DNA of 64,000 nucleotides from NCBI RefSeq assembly GCF_004366355.1, contig NZ_SODV01000001.1:3658001-3722000 (forward strand), given 5' to 3'. Positions 19,865 to 29,100 of this stretch are shown here, piece after piece. The notes beneath the pieces are model-generated. The model ran no database searches and was not told where the DNA came from. It saw nothing but the letters and a program-made list of their open reading frames with translations. Both the position numbers and the translations under genes were made by a program. How positions within the stretch are numbered: the stretch's first letter is position 1; each line of letters opens with the position of its first letter. Source of the DNA: Dinghuibacter silviterrae. GTDB lineage: Bacteria; Bacteroidota; Bacteroidia; Chitinophagales; Chitinophagaceae.

Positions 19865-21341
19865 AGGTTACGTCGTCAAACCACACCGTCCCCGTATTCC
19901 CCTGCGAATTGAGGTGAATTTCACACATGGCCGTGCCGGAAGGTGCGACGCCCGTTGCCACCAATTGCGTCCACCCAAAAGTCCCTGACGGCGCATCCGG
20001 CGAGAAATCCTGTGACAAATAATTGCCGTTTTCGTCAAACCACGCCATCGATATGCCATTGGAGCCGGTTGCACCGGCCCCTTTGACCCAAGCCGAAAGG
20101 GTATAGGTTGTACCGGGGGAAACCGGTTCGATCGGGTTCAGGTAGAAACTGGCCTGCCCCGATGCACTTTGCGTACTGTGGGAGATAGCCGCCGAAGCGA
20201 CCCCGCTGTGTGCAACGCTTGAATCCCTGGCAAAGGTGGCCGTAAACCCCAGGGCGGCGTTCTGGTAAATGCGCCAAAGCACCGGCAACCGGCCATCTCC
20301 CTGCTCAAACCCGTTGTTGAAAAGCGTACTGGGTTTCCCCCCTTCAAGGAGGTTTTGGTAGGTGGCCATGACGGGTTTGGCGGAACCGTCCAACCGGAAC
20401 ATGCCGAAGTAATATTGGTCACTGGTCGTGCTATAAGGGATGGCCGTCGAGGCGAAGTCACTATATATCCAGGGGGAGGGAAGGGGCAGCCCCAGATCGA
20501 GGGTGGAATTGACGAGGTACCTGTAAAAATATTCCTGGTAGGCCTCCTGGGAAGTTGTATTCAACGCCAGACCCGAGGGGGAGGATTGATTTTGCGGATA
20601 GGTGGAATAACCGGATTCTCCTATGAAGAGCGGCACAGTGCCGGTCATCGCCTTTACACGGCTAAGATCGCTATACAGGAGCCCGTCTGTATTGTATTCA
20701 TGATAACTATAGAAGTCCGGGGGCGTGGCGGCAAGGCCATTGACCAGGAGCTGCATCCGGTCTACGTCATATTCGGAAATCGTCACGGGAATGCCCCCAT
20801 CGATCTTTTTGGCATAAGGGATCATGTTCGCCGCCCATTTGATCGCGACGGCAGACGTGTCGATTTCGTTGATCAGCTCGATCTCATGGATGGCGGCATT
20901 GCCGGCCAATGGCTTCACGACCGCGTTCATCCATTGCTGGCTCCCATTCAGGTCTTGAAAGCTTTGCCAAAAATCAAACAGCGTCAGGTGTATGCCGAGT
21001 TTGTTGTTTCGGGCTATGCTGATCAGGGTCGTTAGCTTGCCCAGTTCGGCAGCCGTGGGTTGCGGATAGTCAAAAACGCTGTCGACGGCCTGCAGGATAA
21101 TGCGAACGGACGTAAACCCCTGTGCCGAGATTTTTGCAAAATCGGTTTGCACGGTGGCCGAATCCCAGTTTTTCCACATATTGGTCCAGCCGTTTTGGGC
21201 GGGATAGTAGTTGATCTCTTTTGTATTGGCCAGCAAGGTGGATAGCGGAACCGCGTCGCCGGACCCCGGATTAGGGTTGCTGACGTGTTTGTTACAGCTA
21301 ACCAATAGTATAAGAAGGAGGAAGGGTACAGGTCGAATCAT
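19857..21341 (-). CDS. GH5-like glycoside hydrolase lipoprotein with C-terminal carbohydrate-binding domain
   Basis: 494 residues from the ATG at 21341 (MIRPVPFLLLILLVSCNKH), a clear lipoprotein signal with Cys16. Barrel features: AQNGWTNMWKNWDSATVQTD, then GFTSVRIILQAV; HEIELINEIDTSA holds the candidate acid/base Glu after Asn (the NE pair of GH5); VPLFIGESGYST holds the candidate nucleophile Glu. The last 150 residues (NNGFEQGDGRLPVLWRIYQN ... SAWVKGAG ... EIHLNSQGNTGTVWFDDVTF) form a CBM4/9-like sandwich. Expected on the outer membrane surface, cleaving a beta-glycan. Substrate not determinable. Confidence 0.75.
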   Translation of the reverse strand: MIRPVPFLLLILLVSCNKHVSNPNPGSGDAVPLSTLLANTKEINYYPAQNGWTNMWKNWDSATVQTDFAKISAQGFTSVRIILQAVDSVFDYPQPTAAELGKLTTLISIARNNKLGIHLTLFDFWQSFQDLNGSQQWMNAVVKPLAGNAAIHEIELINEIDTSAVAIKWAANMIPYAKKIDGGIPVTISEYDVDRMQLLVNGLAATPPDFYSYHEYNTDGLLYSDLSRVKAMTGTVPLFIGESGYSTYPQNQSSPSGLALNTTSQEAYQEYFYRYLVNSTLDLGLPLPSPWIYSDFASTAIPYSTTSDQYYFGMFRLDGSAKPVMATYQNLLEGGKPSTLFNNGFEQGDGRLPVLWRIYQNAALGFTATFARDSSVAHSGVASAAISHSTQSASGQASFYLNPIEPVSPGTTYTLSAWVKGAGATGSNGISMAWFDENGNYLSQDFSPDAPSGTFGWTQLVATGVAPSGTAMCEIHLNSQGNTGTVWFDDVTFN

Positions 21342-21492
21342 TTTTTCGACGTTTGACGATGCTACGAAGCGGGCGTTTAATGTCAAGTGATTATTAATGT
21401 AATAGCGGATATAAACTAATAGTTGCTTTCAGAAATGAATATTGTAATTACTAAATAACAAATGTATTAGATTTATCGGAAATATATTAAGC

Positions 21493-21837
21493 ATGATAGA
21501 TGCTTTCGACGGCAAAATATTAAAGCTGCTGACCCAGAACGCCCGCATGACCGGCGCGGAGATCGCCAGAAACGTAAACCTTTCCCTGCCCGCTGTGACG
21601 GAAAGGTTGCGAAAGCTCGGGAGGTCCGGGATCATCGATCAGTATACGATCAAGCTGAACAGGAAACAACACGTGGCCGGAGATAGCGATTTGCTGCTAA
21701 AAGTCCTGGTAGCAGATACGGCGGCCCTGGAAGAGCTATTGGTACGTAAAATAAAATCCACAAAGGCGGTTACCCGTACAAGCACCACCATTATCCTCAG
21801 CACATATAAAGAAGAGGTCAACCCAAAAACGTTATAG
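21493..21837 (+). CDS. Lrp/AsnC regulator lacking part of the effector domain
   Basis: 114 residues against about 150 in the family. The DNA-binding part is complete: DAFDGKILKLLTQNARMTGA, then EIARNVNLSLPAVTERLRKL and GIIDQYTIKLN. The sequence then jumps to HVAGDSDLLLKVLVADTAAL and EELLVRKIKSTKAV, the second half of the RAM (ACT-like) domain. About 40-45 residues that normally form its first half are absent without loss of frame. DNA binding may remain while ligand sensing or oligomerisation would be altered. The stop lies one base before the next start. Confidence 0.75.
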   Translation: MIDAFDGKILKLLTQNARMTGAEIARNVNLSLPAVTERLRKLGRSGIIDQYTIKLNRKQHVAGDSDLLLKVLVADTAALEELLVRKIKSTKAVTRTSTTIILSTYKEEVNPKTL

Positions 21838-21838
21838 T

Positions 21839-22261
21839 GTGACACTGGAAGAAACAACCCGGCTTGTTGAACAATTTGAAAACGCCACGTTACCAAAAGA
21901 GCAATGGACGCATACCGCCCATTTTGTCATGGCGCTTTGGTATTGTATGCATCATCCGCTCCCGGAGGCAGTTCGGAAAATACGGGAGGGGATAAAAAAA
22001 TACAATGTCAGCGTGGGCGGTCAAAACACCGACACTTCCGGGTATCATGAGACGATTACCCTGTTTTACACCACGGCGATCGCCCGCTACCTGGTTACCA
22101 ACGGTATCACCTCATTGACGGATCGGCAAATCCTGGTATTTTTGCAGCAACCGTTTGTGACAAAGGATTTTGCCCTTCAGTTTTACAGCAAAGAACGACT
22201 GATGAGCAAAGAGGCCAGGTATCGTTGGATCCTGCCGGATTTGTCCGACGCAGGTTACTAG
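21839..22261 (+). CDS. Conserved hypothetical protein
   Basis: 140 residues from a GTG one base after the Lrp-like stop, suggesting cotranscription and coupled translation. Features: LEETTRLVEQFENATLPKEQ, WTHTAHFVMALWYCMHHPLP, then EAVRKIREGIKKYNVSVGG, GYHETITLFYTTAIARYL. The WTHxAH and YHET motifs look conserved and could bind a metal. I recognise the pattern as a recurrent uncharacterised bacterial family but cannot name its function. No signal peptide. Confidence 0.65.
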   Translation: MTLEETTRLVEQFENATLPKEQWTHTAHFVMALWYCMHHPLPEAVRKIREGIKKYNVSVGGQNTDTSGYHETITLFYTTAIARYLVTNGITSLTDRQILVFLQQPFVTKDFALQFYSKERLMSKEARYRWILPDLSDAGY

Positions 22262-22362
22262 CATATATATTTGAACGCAGTTATTGCCGGAATGACGCAA
22301 ATATAAAATAAGGAGTCATAATTATATTATTTGGTATAAATTAACGATAAACACCTGTCGTT

Positions 22363-23619
22363 ATGAAAAATGCCAAATATATTGCCCTGATTGCGTCCGG
22401 GCTTATACTGACTTTTGGATGCAAGAAATCCCTAAATTCTTCCGTAGATCTTACCAAAGGCGCAAAAGCCGGCTTTGTGACGAACGCTGGCTGGCAGACA
22501 CCCACCATCTGGGGCAGGATTACCCGTTTTGACATCGGCAGCGGCAACGGATCCGACTGTCTCTTAGCGTATGACTGCTGGTCAGACCAGGTCTCGCTAA
22601 CCCAGGTCACCGGCGCCAACTCCACCACGATCATGATGTCGTACTCGGGATTTAACCTGGTCGGCGGCGGAAATGTTCCTACAAATGACTGGTGGTCCGA
22701 TGTGACCGATCAATTTGCCGAGTTCGGGGGCTGCCACGTTATTCCCTTGGACGTCAATAAAACCGGACACGAAGATCATATCCTGGTCTATTTTCCGGGT
22801 CGCGGCTGGTGGTGGCTTTTGTCTTACGCCGGCAACGGGCTTTGGAACAATGAGGGATCGGGCATGTCTGGCATCGGTGGCTATGATCTCGCGGGTGGGA
22901 CTTTTACGGATAAGATCGTTGCCTATGACTATGGTGACGGCTATAAGGACGCATTGATTTGCTACCGGCCTGGTAATCAATTTTTTTGGGTCCTTGTAAA
23001 TGAGAATGCCGGCGCTACCTCATCGAGCAACCATGCCAACTGGGTAGCGGTGGTAAAAAGCAGCGGTGGTGTCGGTGGGTATGACCTTAAAGGCATGTAT
23101 GACCAAATCGTTCCCGTTTCTATCAATAGTCCGGGCAATATGGACATCGTGTGTTATCGACCGGGCTTGAGCTTTGTGTGGTGGGAAACCCACAGTGCAT
23201 ACAGTACGGGCTGGTCGACCGTCTATAGTACCCGCAGCGGCCTGGCGAACAACTCCTTTAACGAGCTGGGAGACCGGATGACCCCTGTCAATATCAGCTC
23301 CAGCGGGACACCTGGCTATAATGCCGACGTATATACCATGGGCTGGCGCCCGGGTGATGGCATATTCTATGTCGACAACTATCAGTATGTACCTGCCTAC
23401 GGTTTTGTGGAAGGCTGGGAGCCAAGCGGTGGTTTGAATTATCCGATGACCCATAATCCCTATTCCCCTTCTGTGACCTACGAAGGGGATCATATTCTGA
23501 CCTTTAGCCCCAACGGACAGGGCAACAGCAGTATACTTTTTTATTCAAACGGTACCGGCGCTCCATCGCAGATCTATGAGTGGAACCCCGGTTCGGAAAC
23601 GTATACCCAAGTATATTAG
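22363..23619 (+). CDS. Lipoprotein with beta-propeller-like repeats (FG-GAP/lectin-like)
   Basis: 418 residues. Lipoprotein signal MKNAKYIALIASGLILTFGC. The mature part is rich in Trp, Tyr and Gly and has repeated blades: DHILVYFPGRGWWWLL, DALICYRPGNQFFWVLV, MDIVCYRPGLSFVWWET, DVYTMGWRPGDGIFY and a last SSILFYSNGTG. The recurrent D-x-(I/V)-x-x-Y-x-P-G pattern every 50-60 residues suggests a 5- to 7-bladed propeller like FG-GAP or PLL-type lectins. A surface carbohydrate-binding role is inferred. It stands alone in its transcription unit. Confidence 0.65.
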   Translation: MKNAKYIALIASGLILTFGCKKSLNSSVDLTKGAKAGFVTNAGWQTPTIWGRITRFDIGSGNGSDCLLAYDCWSDQVSLTQVTGANSTTIMMSYSGFNLVGGGNVPTNDWWSDVTDQFAEFGGCHVIPLDVNKTGHEDHILVYFPGRGWWWLLSYAGNGLWNNEGSGMSGIGGYDLAGGTFTDKIVAYDYGDGYKDALICYRPGNQFFWVLVNENAGATSSSNHANWVAVVKSSGGVGGYDLKGMYDQIVPVSINSPGNMDIVCYRPGLSFVWWETHSAYSTGWSTVYSTRSGLANNSFNELGDRMTPVNISSSGTPGYNADVYTMGWRPGDGIFYVDNYQYVPAYGFVEGWEPSGGLNYPMTHNPYSPSVTYEGDHILTFSPNGQGNSSILFYSNGTGAPSQIYEWNPGSETYTQVY

Positions 23620-23700
23620 GAAGTTTGACTGAAACAAGCCGCCTTTCGGCTAAACCTGTTGTACGATAAGCGCGGACCTTTGTGCAAATACAACAGCACA

Positions 23701-24663
23701 ATGAAAGCGATCAGAATTCATGCATTCGGTGGACCGGAGGTGATGCAATTGGAAGAGGTAGCATGCCCTGTCCCGGCAGCCGATGAAATTTTAGTAAAAG
23801 TCTTTGCAACAAGCGTCAACCCCGCGGATTACATCATCCGCAAGGGCGGGAATGATTTGCTGAGGCCGTTTTTGAAGTTGCCTTTGGGGTTGGGATTGGA
23901 CGCGGCCGGTGTCGTGGAAGAAGTGGGGAGTGACGTAAAGGATTTTAAAAAAGGCGACAAAGTGTATGGTGTTCCCAATTTCCCGGGCGGCGGCAGCTAT
24001 ACGGAATACCTCACCGCAAAAGCGAGCCGGTTTGCATTGATGCCTCAAGACATTCCCTTTAATGAAGCCGGTGCGCTCCCTTCCTGTGCACTGATCGCCT
24101 GGAATGGCATCGTCGATTTGGGAAAAGTACAACCAGGCCAGCGCGTTTTGATTCATGGTGCCGCGGGTGGCGTGGGAAACCTGGCGGTACAGTTTGCCAA
24201 GGCAAAGGGCGCCTATGTGATCGGTACGGCTTCGCCTTACAATTTCGATTTTTTAAAGAACCTTGGCGCGGATGAAGCGATCGATTACAACCATCAGACC
24301 TTCGGACATTTGCTGGATAACATTGATCTTGTTTTCAATGCCTCGCCGGTGCGTGATCCCGAAACAAGGGTAAAGTCGGCGGCTGTGTTGAAAGAAGGCG
24401 GTATTTTTGTGTGTACGCAGCTGGATGCTCCCTTTGATGATGAGCTGAAGGATGCGTTTGCAAAGAAAAGCGCAACGGCCACGCTGGTGGGTTTTGCCGC
24501 CTCCTTGACGGGAACGACGAAATTGATCGAAGAAGGCAAAGTGAAGGCGGTGGTTAGCAAGGTGTACCCATTGGCGCAAGTGGCTGAAGCCCATCGGGAA
24601 AGCGAAACCAAACACGTCCGTGGCAAGATTGTATTGGAAATAAGAAAAAATGAAACGGTTTAA
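23701..24663 (+). CDS. NADP-dependent quinone-oxidoreductase-like protein (zinc-less MDR)
   Basis: 320 residues from the ATG at 23701 (MKAIRIHAFGGPEVMQLEEV). Standard MDR layout: GroES-like catalytic domain (VNPADYIIRKGG, LGLDAAGVVEEVGSDV), then a Rossmann domain with the NADP motif HGAAGGVGNLAVQFAK (AxxGGVG) and ending in HVRGKIVLEI. Zinc-binding cysteines are absent, as in QOR-type enzymes. Probably reduces quinones or enones in the cytoplasm. It overlaps the following AraC gene by 14 bases, so they are cotranscribed. Confidence 0.9.
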   Translation: MKAIRIHAFGGPEVMQLEEVACPVPAADEILVKVFATSVNPADYIIRKGGNDLLRPFLKLPLGLGLDAAGVVEEVGSDVKDFKKGDKVYGVPNFPGGGSYTEYLTAKASRFALMPQDIPFNEAGALPSCALIAWNGIVDLGKVQPGQRVLIHGAAGGVGNLAVQFAKAKGAYVIGTASPYNFDFLKNLGADEAIDYNHQTFGHLLDNIDLVFNASPVRDPETRVKSAAVLKEGGIFVCTQLDAPFDDELKDAFAKKSATATLVGFAASLTGTTKLIEEGKVKAVVSKVYPLAQVAEAHRESETKHVRGKIVLEIRKNETV

Positions 24664-25555
24664 CACGATCGGCGAATTTCTACAGTTCAGGCAGTTGCCA
24701 AAGCCGGAACACCCGTTGATTTATGTATTTAAAGTGGAACCCGTCGAATGCGCGCGGATAGAAGCGTCCCAAAGCTGGGTGTATGACTTTTATGCGGTTG
24801 GCCTGAAAAGGGTTTCCAATTCCCACAACGCCAAATTAAAGTATGGGCAACAACAGTATGATTTCGACAGCGGGATCATGTCTTTTGTGGCGCCCGGCCA
24901 GGTGTTGAGTCTATCGCTGGATAACCAAGTCCAAACCATAAAACAATCAGGATGGATGATGCTTATCCATCCTGATTTTCTTTGGAATACGCCGCTGGCC
25001 CAAATGATCAGGAAATATGATTTTTGGGATTATTCGGTTCACGAGGCTTTGTTCCTTTCAGAAAAAGAGGAGGCCACGCTGGTTCATATCCTGCAAACCA
25101 TTCAGCAGGAGTGTCAGTTGAATATTGACAAGTTTACCAAAAGCATCATCATTTCGCATATCGAAACCCTGCTCAACTACGCCGACCGGTTTTACCATCG
25201 CCAGTTCATTACCCGCGAAAAAACAAATCACCAGGTGTTGGAGCGCCTGGAAAAATTGCTGGATGAATACTTTGACAGCGGGAAGGGGCTTCCCACTGTC
25301 GGATACGTAGCGCAATCCCTGAACCTGTCGCCAAAATACCTGAGCAGCCTGCTCAAGGTGCTGACCGGCCAAAATACACAGCAGCACATTCATGAAAAGC
25401 TGATCGAAAAAGCCAAGGTTAAATTGTCCACCACCGATCTTTCCGTCAGCGAAATTGCCTACGCGCTGGGATTTGAACATATCCAGTCGTTCAGCAAGCT
25501 GTTCAAAAACAAAACCAGGCTCTCCCCGGTCGAATTCCGGCGGTCTTTTAATTAA
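24650..25555 (+). CDS. AraC-family transcriptional regulator
   Basis: 301 residues. The N-terminal cupin-like sensor (YDFYAVGLKRVSNSHNAKLK, DSGIMSFVAPGQVLSL, SGWMMLIHPDFLW) precedes two helix-turn-helix units: LPTVGYVAQSLNLSPKYLSS, and SVSEIAYALGFEHIQSFSKL followed by FKNKTRLSPVEFR, the classic AraC signature. It starts inside the 3' end of the oxidoreductase gene, which it probably controls. The convergent SDR gene lies 8 bases beyond its stop. Confidence 0.9.
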   Translation: MKRFNTIGEFLQFRQLPKPEHPLIYVFKVEPVECARIEASQSWVYDFYAVGLKRVSNSHNAKLKYGQQQYDFDSGIMSFVAPGQVLSLSLDNQVQTIKQSGWMMLIHPDFLWNTPLAQMIRKYDFWDYSVHEALFLSEKEEATLVHILQTIQQECQLNIDKFTKSIIISHIETLLNYADRFYHRQFITREKTNHQVLERLEKLLDEYFDSGKGLPTVGYVAQSLNLSPKYLSSLLKVLTGQNTQQHIHEKLIEKAKVKLSTTDLSVSEIAYALGFEHIQSFSKLFKNKTRLSPVEFRRSFN

Positions 25556-25562
25556 GGATAGA

Positions 25563-26300
25563 CTACCAGGGAATTTCCCCCGTTTCCGGGTTTGTTTCCT
25601 CGCTAAAGAATTTACCGGTAGGACCCTCGGGACCAATCAGGGCATATTTGATAATCCGTTTCGCCGCTTCTTCGACCGATCCGGTGCCCCGATGACCGTT
25701 AAAGTCGGTTTTGATAAAGCCCGGGTCCACAGCGTTTACTTTGAAGGACGTACCGAGTAGTTCGAATGCCAGGTCGATCGTATACATGTTCAGCGCGGAT
25801 TTGGAGGGATGGTAGACCGCGCCTTTATGCTGGTAGTATTTCCAGGTTGGATCGCTTTGAAGGGTAAGCGAGCCCGCGCTGGAGGATACCATGACGATAC
25901 GGGGCTGGGGCGATTCCCGCAGGAGACCAAAAAATGCCTGGACGACCCGGATCACGCCGAAGTAATTGGTCTCAAATACTTTTTTGAATTGATCCATACC
26001 GGCGGAAATAGGAGATTGGGGCATGCCGCCGTTGATGCCGGCATTGTTAATCAAAACGTCCAGTGCTGTGGTCTTTGCCCCGATGGTGGTTCGCGCGGCC
26101 CTTACCGAATCGTCGTCGCTGACGTCCAATTGAATGGCCTCCACATGCTGTAACCCCTGCGCTTTTAATTGTGCGGCGGCTTCCCGGCCCTTGTCCAGGT
26201 CGCGGCTGCCCAGGTAAACCTGAAATCCTTGTTGTAATAGCTGACGGGCGGTTTCAAGGCCGATGCTTTTGTTGGCCCCCGTGATGAGCGCTGTTTTCAT
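25563..26300 (-). CDS. SDR-family oxidoreductase
   Basis: 245 residues. Cofactor motif TGANKSIG (TGxxxxIG), DVSDDDSV, then NNAG, catalytic Ser in VSSSAGSL and the YHPSK motif (Tyr-x-x-x-Lys), all in classical SDR order. Near the end VNAVDPGFIKTDFNGHRGTG is typical of plant-carbonyl-reductase-like SDRs. A soluble NADP(H)-dependent carbonyl reductase; substrate unknown. A Crp/Fnr gene lies 54 bases upstream on the same strand. Confidence 0.9.
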   Translation of the reverse strand: MKTALITGANKSIGLETARQLLQQGFQVYLGSRDLDKGREAAAQLKAQGLQHVEAIQLDVSDDDSVRAARTTIGAKTTALDVLINNAGINGGMPQSPISAGMDQFKKVFETNYFGVIRVVQAFFGLLRESPQPRIVMVSSSAGSLTLQSDPTWKYYQHKGAVYHPSKSALNMYTIDLAFELLGTSFKVNAVDPGFIKTDFNGHRGTGSVEEAAKRIIKYALIGPEGPTGKFFSEETNPETGEIPW

Positions 26301-26354
26301 TTTTTTGTTATTTGGCGCAAAGCTGGCGCTTAAGAAAATGAAAACATTTGCCTT

Positions 26355-26900
26355 TTAGCAAATCTTTTTCCTGATCCGGCTTAAGGTCGATTGGGTTATG
26401 CCCAGATAAGAGGCTATATAAGACAGCGGAATCCGGTTGGCCAGCGTGGGGTATTTGTCCATGAATTCAAGATATCTTGTCTGGGCGTCCTGTGCGACAA
26501 GGGGCGTCACCCGCGTCAATTTTTCGTTCAAGGATTTCATCTGTATTTTTTGGGTAATATCCTCCCAGCCGGCGATTTCCTTCCAATCCTCGTTTGACAA
26601 TACCAACATCCTGCAATCGGTCGCTGCCTGGATATATTCTGTAGACGGGGCATTGTTGAGGTTGATGAGCAGGTGGTTTTCTTCTATGAAAATTTTTGTA
26701 ATCTCTTCGCCTTTGTTGTTGTAGTAGCAAATTCTGATGATGCCTTCGATGATAAAGCCGACCTGTCTGAAGACTTTTCCGGCTTCTACAAAGTATTCCT
26801 CTTTGGGGAGGATTGTCTCCCTGCCTTTTTTGGAAATTAAATTAATTTGTTGTTCATTTAAATGCGCAAATTGCAGGAGGAAGTGTATGAATTCGTTCAT
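26355..26900 (-). CDS. Crp/Fnr-family transcriptional regulator
   Basis: 181 residues. Sensor roll ILPKEEYFVEAGKVFRQVGF, then IIEGIIRICYYNNKGEEITK. The C-terminal helix-turn-helix is IPLSYIASYLGITQSTLSRI. A perfect -7 element lies four bases before its ATG. It is upstream of the SDR gene on the same strand and divergent from the repeat/beta-lactamase gene, both plausible targets. Third Crp/Fnr regulator in the window. Confidence 0.88.
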   Translation of the reverse strand: MNEFIHFLLQFAHLNEQQINLISKKGRETILPKEEYFVEAGKVFRQVGFIIEGIIRICYYNNKGEEITKIFIEENHLLINLNNAPSTEYIQAATDCRMLVLSNEDWKEIAGWEDITQKIQMKSLNEKLTRVTPLVAQDAQTRYLEFMDKYPTLANRIPLSYIASYLGITQSTLSRIRKKIC

Positions 26901-26904
26901 GGAG

Positions 26905-26936
26905 CAAATGTAGTATCTATGCGGATATTATATTTG
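26905..26936. promoter_or_regulatory. Pair of divergent -7 elements
   Basis: TACATTTG on the minus strand (26905-26912) serves the Crp/Fnr gene at a four-base distance. TATATTTG on the plus strand (26929-26936) serves the gene at 26960. Both match TAnnTTTG exactly. Confidence 0.5.
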
Positions 26937-26959
26937 TAGGACTCCACAAAATTGAACCT

Positions 26960-28729
26960 ATGTTTTACTACTATGATGACAGCGGTATCCCGGACCAACT
27001 GCACACCCTGGTCCAGGAATACGGGCCAAATGGCATCGCTGCCCTTGCGTTTACCCCTTCCGGTGGTTGGGTGATCGTGTCCATGAACGGCGACTACTGC
27101 GCGAGTGGTATCCCCGACGACTGTTTTCAACAACTGGTTCAATATATCAATAACGGAGACCTGATCAACGTCATGGCATTTACACCGGATGGCGGATGGG
27201 TCATTGTAACCAACACGGCCTATTGTGCCAGCGGCATCCCGGATGACTGTTTTAGCGCACTGGTTTCTTATTTCAACGCCGGCTACGCCATTACCTGTAT
27301 CGCCTTTCCACCCGCCGGGGGGGACAGCTGGGTCATTCTGGCGGGGGGGATCTTAACTGCCAGCAATATCGACGACGAATGCTTCCAGTTTCTTTGCAAC
27401 TACCTGCCCAGCACAAGACAAGCCCGGTGGGTTGTTTTTCCTCCCCAGGGCGGTTGGGCCATTCTGGCGGGCGATTACTATGAAGCCCGGGGGATCCCCG
27501 ATGACTGCTTTGCGCAATTCGGCGCATTTATTCAAGCCGGCGCTTTGCCGGACCTCCTGGCCTTTGCGCCGGACGGAGGCTGGTCGCTCATTTCCAATAC
27601 GCCGGACCCTTACAATCCACCCGATACCATCCGTCAGATCGAAGAGAATATTATGTATGGAACGGGGAGTACCGATACCATCTGGAACCGTATGCGTCAT
27701 TACAATGTCCCCGGCGTCAGTATGGCGGTCGTTCTGAACAACCAGGTCGCCTGGGCCACCAGCTATGGAACGTTGGAAGAGGGCGGGGACCAATACGTCT
27801 ATACCGATACGGCATTTCAGGCGGCTTCCTGCAGCAAGCCGGTATCCGCTTTGGGATATTATCAGCTTGTGCAAAACGGGCTTATTGCATTCGATGCGAA
27901 TATAAACCCTTACATGCCATGGAATCCGCCGGTTTGCCCCTCAGCCACGCCGTCATGGTTGAGCCTGGTCACCATTCAGCTCCTGTTGCAACACCGTGGC
28001 GGCATCAGTGGGGAGGGGGTTCCCGACCCACAAAACCAATGCAGCAATTTTGGTGGATTTTCCGGGTATCCCAATGTGCCAGGCCAATTGATCCCGTCGT
28101 TGATGCAGATCCTGGAAGGAGCGCCCCCCGCTAACTCAGGGCCCATACAATTGACTTATGAACCCAGCCTGACGTCACCGCAATACTATTCCGGACCGGG
28201 GTATATGATCATGATGTACCTCTTGGAACAACTGACCGGCCAGGACTTCGGGACATACATGCAAACAAATGTCCTGGCGCCTTTGGGCATGAACAACAGC
28301 AGCTTTGACCTGTATATACCCGCCAACCTTTCCAGGGCCGCTGCCGGTCATGATCAAAATGGGAATATGTACCCCGGAGGGGGAAACAATCATCCCGAAG
28401 CCACCGCGGCCGGTCTTCGCACCAATCCGACGGATTATTGCCAGATGATCTGTTGCCTCAACCAGAACGGCACCCTTAATGGAAACACCATTCTAACCCC
28501 CGGCAATGTCAATTATATGGTTCAACAATCGACGGGGACGTTCAGCAATTGGGCCCCCAATGCGCAAAACTTCAACTATTGCCACAACGGCATCAACGCC
28601 GGTTTTAAATGCATCTTCTATGGGTTCTCTGGTATCGGGGCGGGTCTGATGATAATGACGAATGGTGATAACGGGGATAGTTTGTATACCGAAATTGCGA
28701 CGACGGTCGTACAAATGTATAATTGGTAG
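26960..28729 (+). CDS. Beta-lactamase-like serine hydrolase fused to five N-terminal repeats
   Basis: 589 residues. Residues 1-210 are five repeats of about 42-45 residues built on SGIPDDCFxxL, an aromatic helix and AFTPxGGWVI. Residues 220-589 are a class C beta-lactamase/DD-peptidase-like hydrolase: S290-C-S-K293 in AASCSKPVSALGYYQL, LLLQHRGGISGEG, a Tyr-centred YYSGPGY (410-416, with Gly where YxN has Asn) and HNG (542-544) in place of KTG. No signal peptide is visible. Esterase or peptidase activity is possible. The repeat domain is unrecognised and may bind a partner. Confidence 0.75.
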   Translation: MFYYYDDSGIPDQLHTLVQEYGPNGIAALAFTPSGGWVIVSMNGDYCASGIPDDCFQQLVQYINNGDLINVMAFTPDGGWVIVTNTAYCASGIPDDCFSALVSYFNAGYAITCIAFPPAGGDSWVILAGGILTASNIDDECFQFLCNYLPSTRQARWVVFPPQGGWAILAGDYYEARGIPDDCFAQFGAFIQAGALPDLLAFAPDGGWSLISNTPDPYNPPDTIRQIEENIMYGTGSTDTIWNRMRHYNVPGVSMAVVLNNQVAWATSYGTLEEGGDQYVYTDTAFQAASCSKPVSALGYYQLVQNGLIAFDANINPYMPWNPPVCPSATPSWLSLVTIQLLLQHRGGISGEGVPDPQNQCSNFGGFSGYPNVPGQLIPSLMQILEGAPPANSGPIQLTYEPSLTSPQYYSGPGYMIMMYLLEQLTGQDFGTYMQTNVLAPLGMNNSSFDLYIPANLSRAAAGHDQNGNMYPGGGNNHPEATAAGLRTNPTDYCQMICCLNQNGTLNGNTILTPGNVNYMVQQSTGTFSNWAPNAQNFNYCHNGINAGFKCIFYGFSGIGAGLMIMTNGDNGDSLYTEIATTVVQMYNW

Positions 28730-28734
28730 ACATT

Positions 28735-29100
28735 ATGAATTTTACAAAACTTGTTCCCAACGTATTTTACACGGACATCACAATGGGCCTCAGACTTTTT
28801 ATTGACTGCCTGGGGTTTAGCATCGGTCATGATGAATTGAATACGGATCATCCTTTTTGTGCCATCGAGAAAAATGGATTGTCTTTACTCTTGTTCCAAA
28901 ATCAGGAATATGCGGAAAAAGACAGGCCTGAATTCAGGCTGGTAACAAACGATATTGAAGAGGTATATAAAAAGGTGTCCTCAACGCATCCTGAGTTCTT
29001 GCATCCAAACCTCAAGGAAATCACCCTTCGGCCCTGGGGCGCCAGGGAATTCGCGTTAAAAGACGATTCCAATGTTTGCATCATCATTCAGCAGTGGTAA
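28735..29100 (+). CDS. VOC-family protein
   Basis: 121 residues from the ATG at 28735, six bases after the previous stop. LVPNVFYTDITMGLRLFIDC, then LGFSIGHDE, LSLLLFQNQEYAEKDRPEF and WGAREFALKDDSNVCIIIQQ follow the one-module VOC fold of bleomycin-resistance-like and glyoxalase-like proteins. The terminal FALKDDSNVCIII is the usual last strand pair. Substrate unknown. Probably cotranscribed with the hydrolase upstream and the two genes downstream. Confidence 0.85.
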   Translation: MNFTKLVPNVFYTDITMGLRLFIDCLGFSIGHDELNTDHPFCAIEKNGLSLLLFQNQEYAEKDRPEFRLVTNDIEEVYKKVSSTHPEFLHPNLKEITLRPWGAREFALKDDSNVCIIIQQW

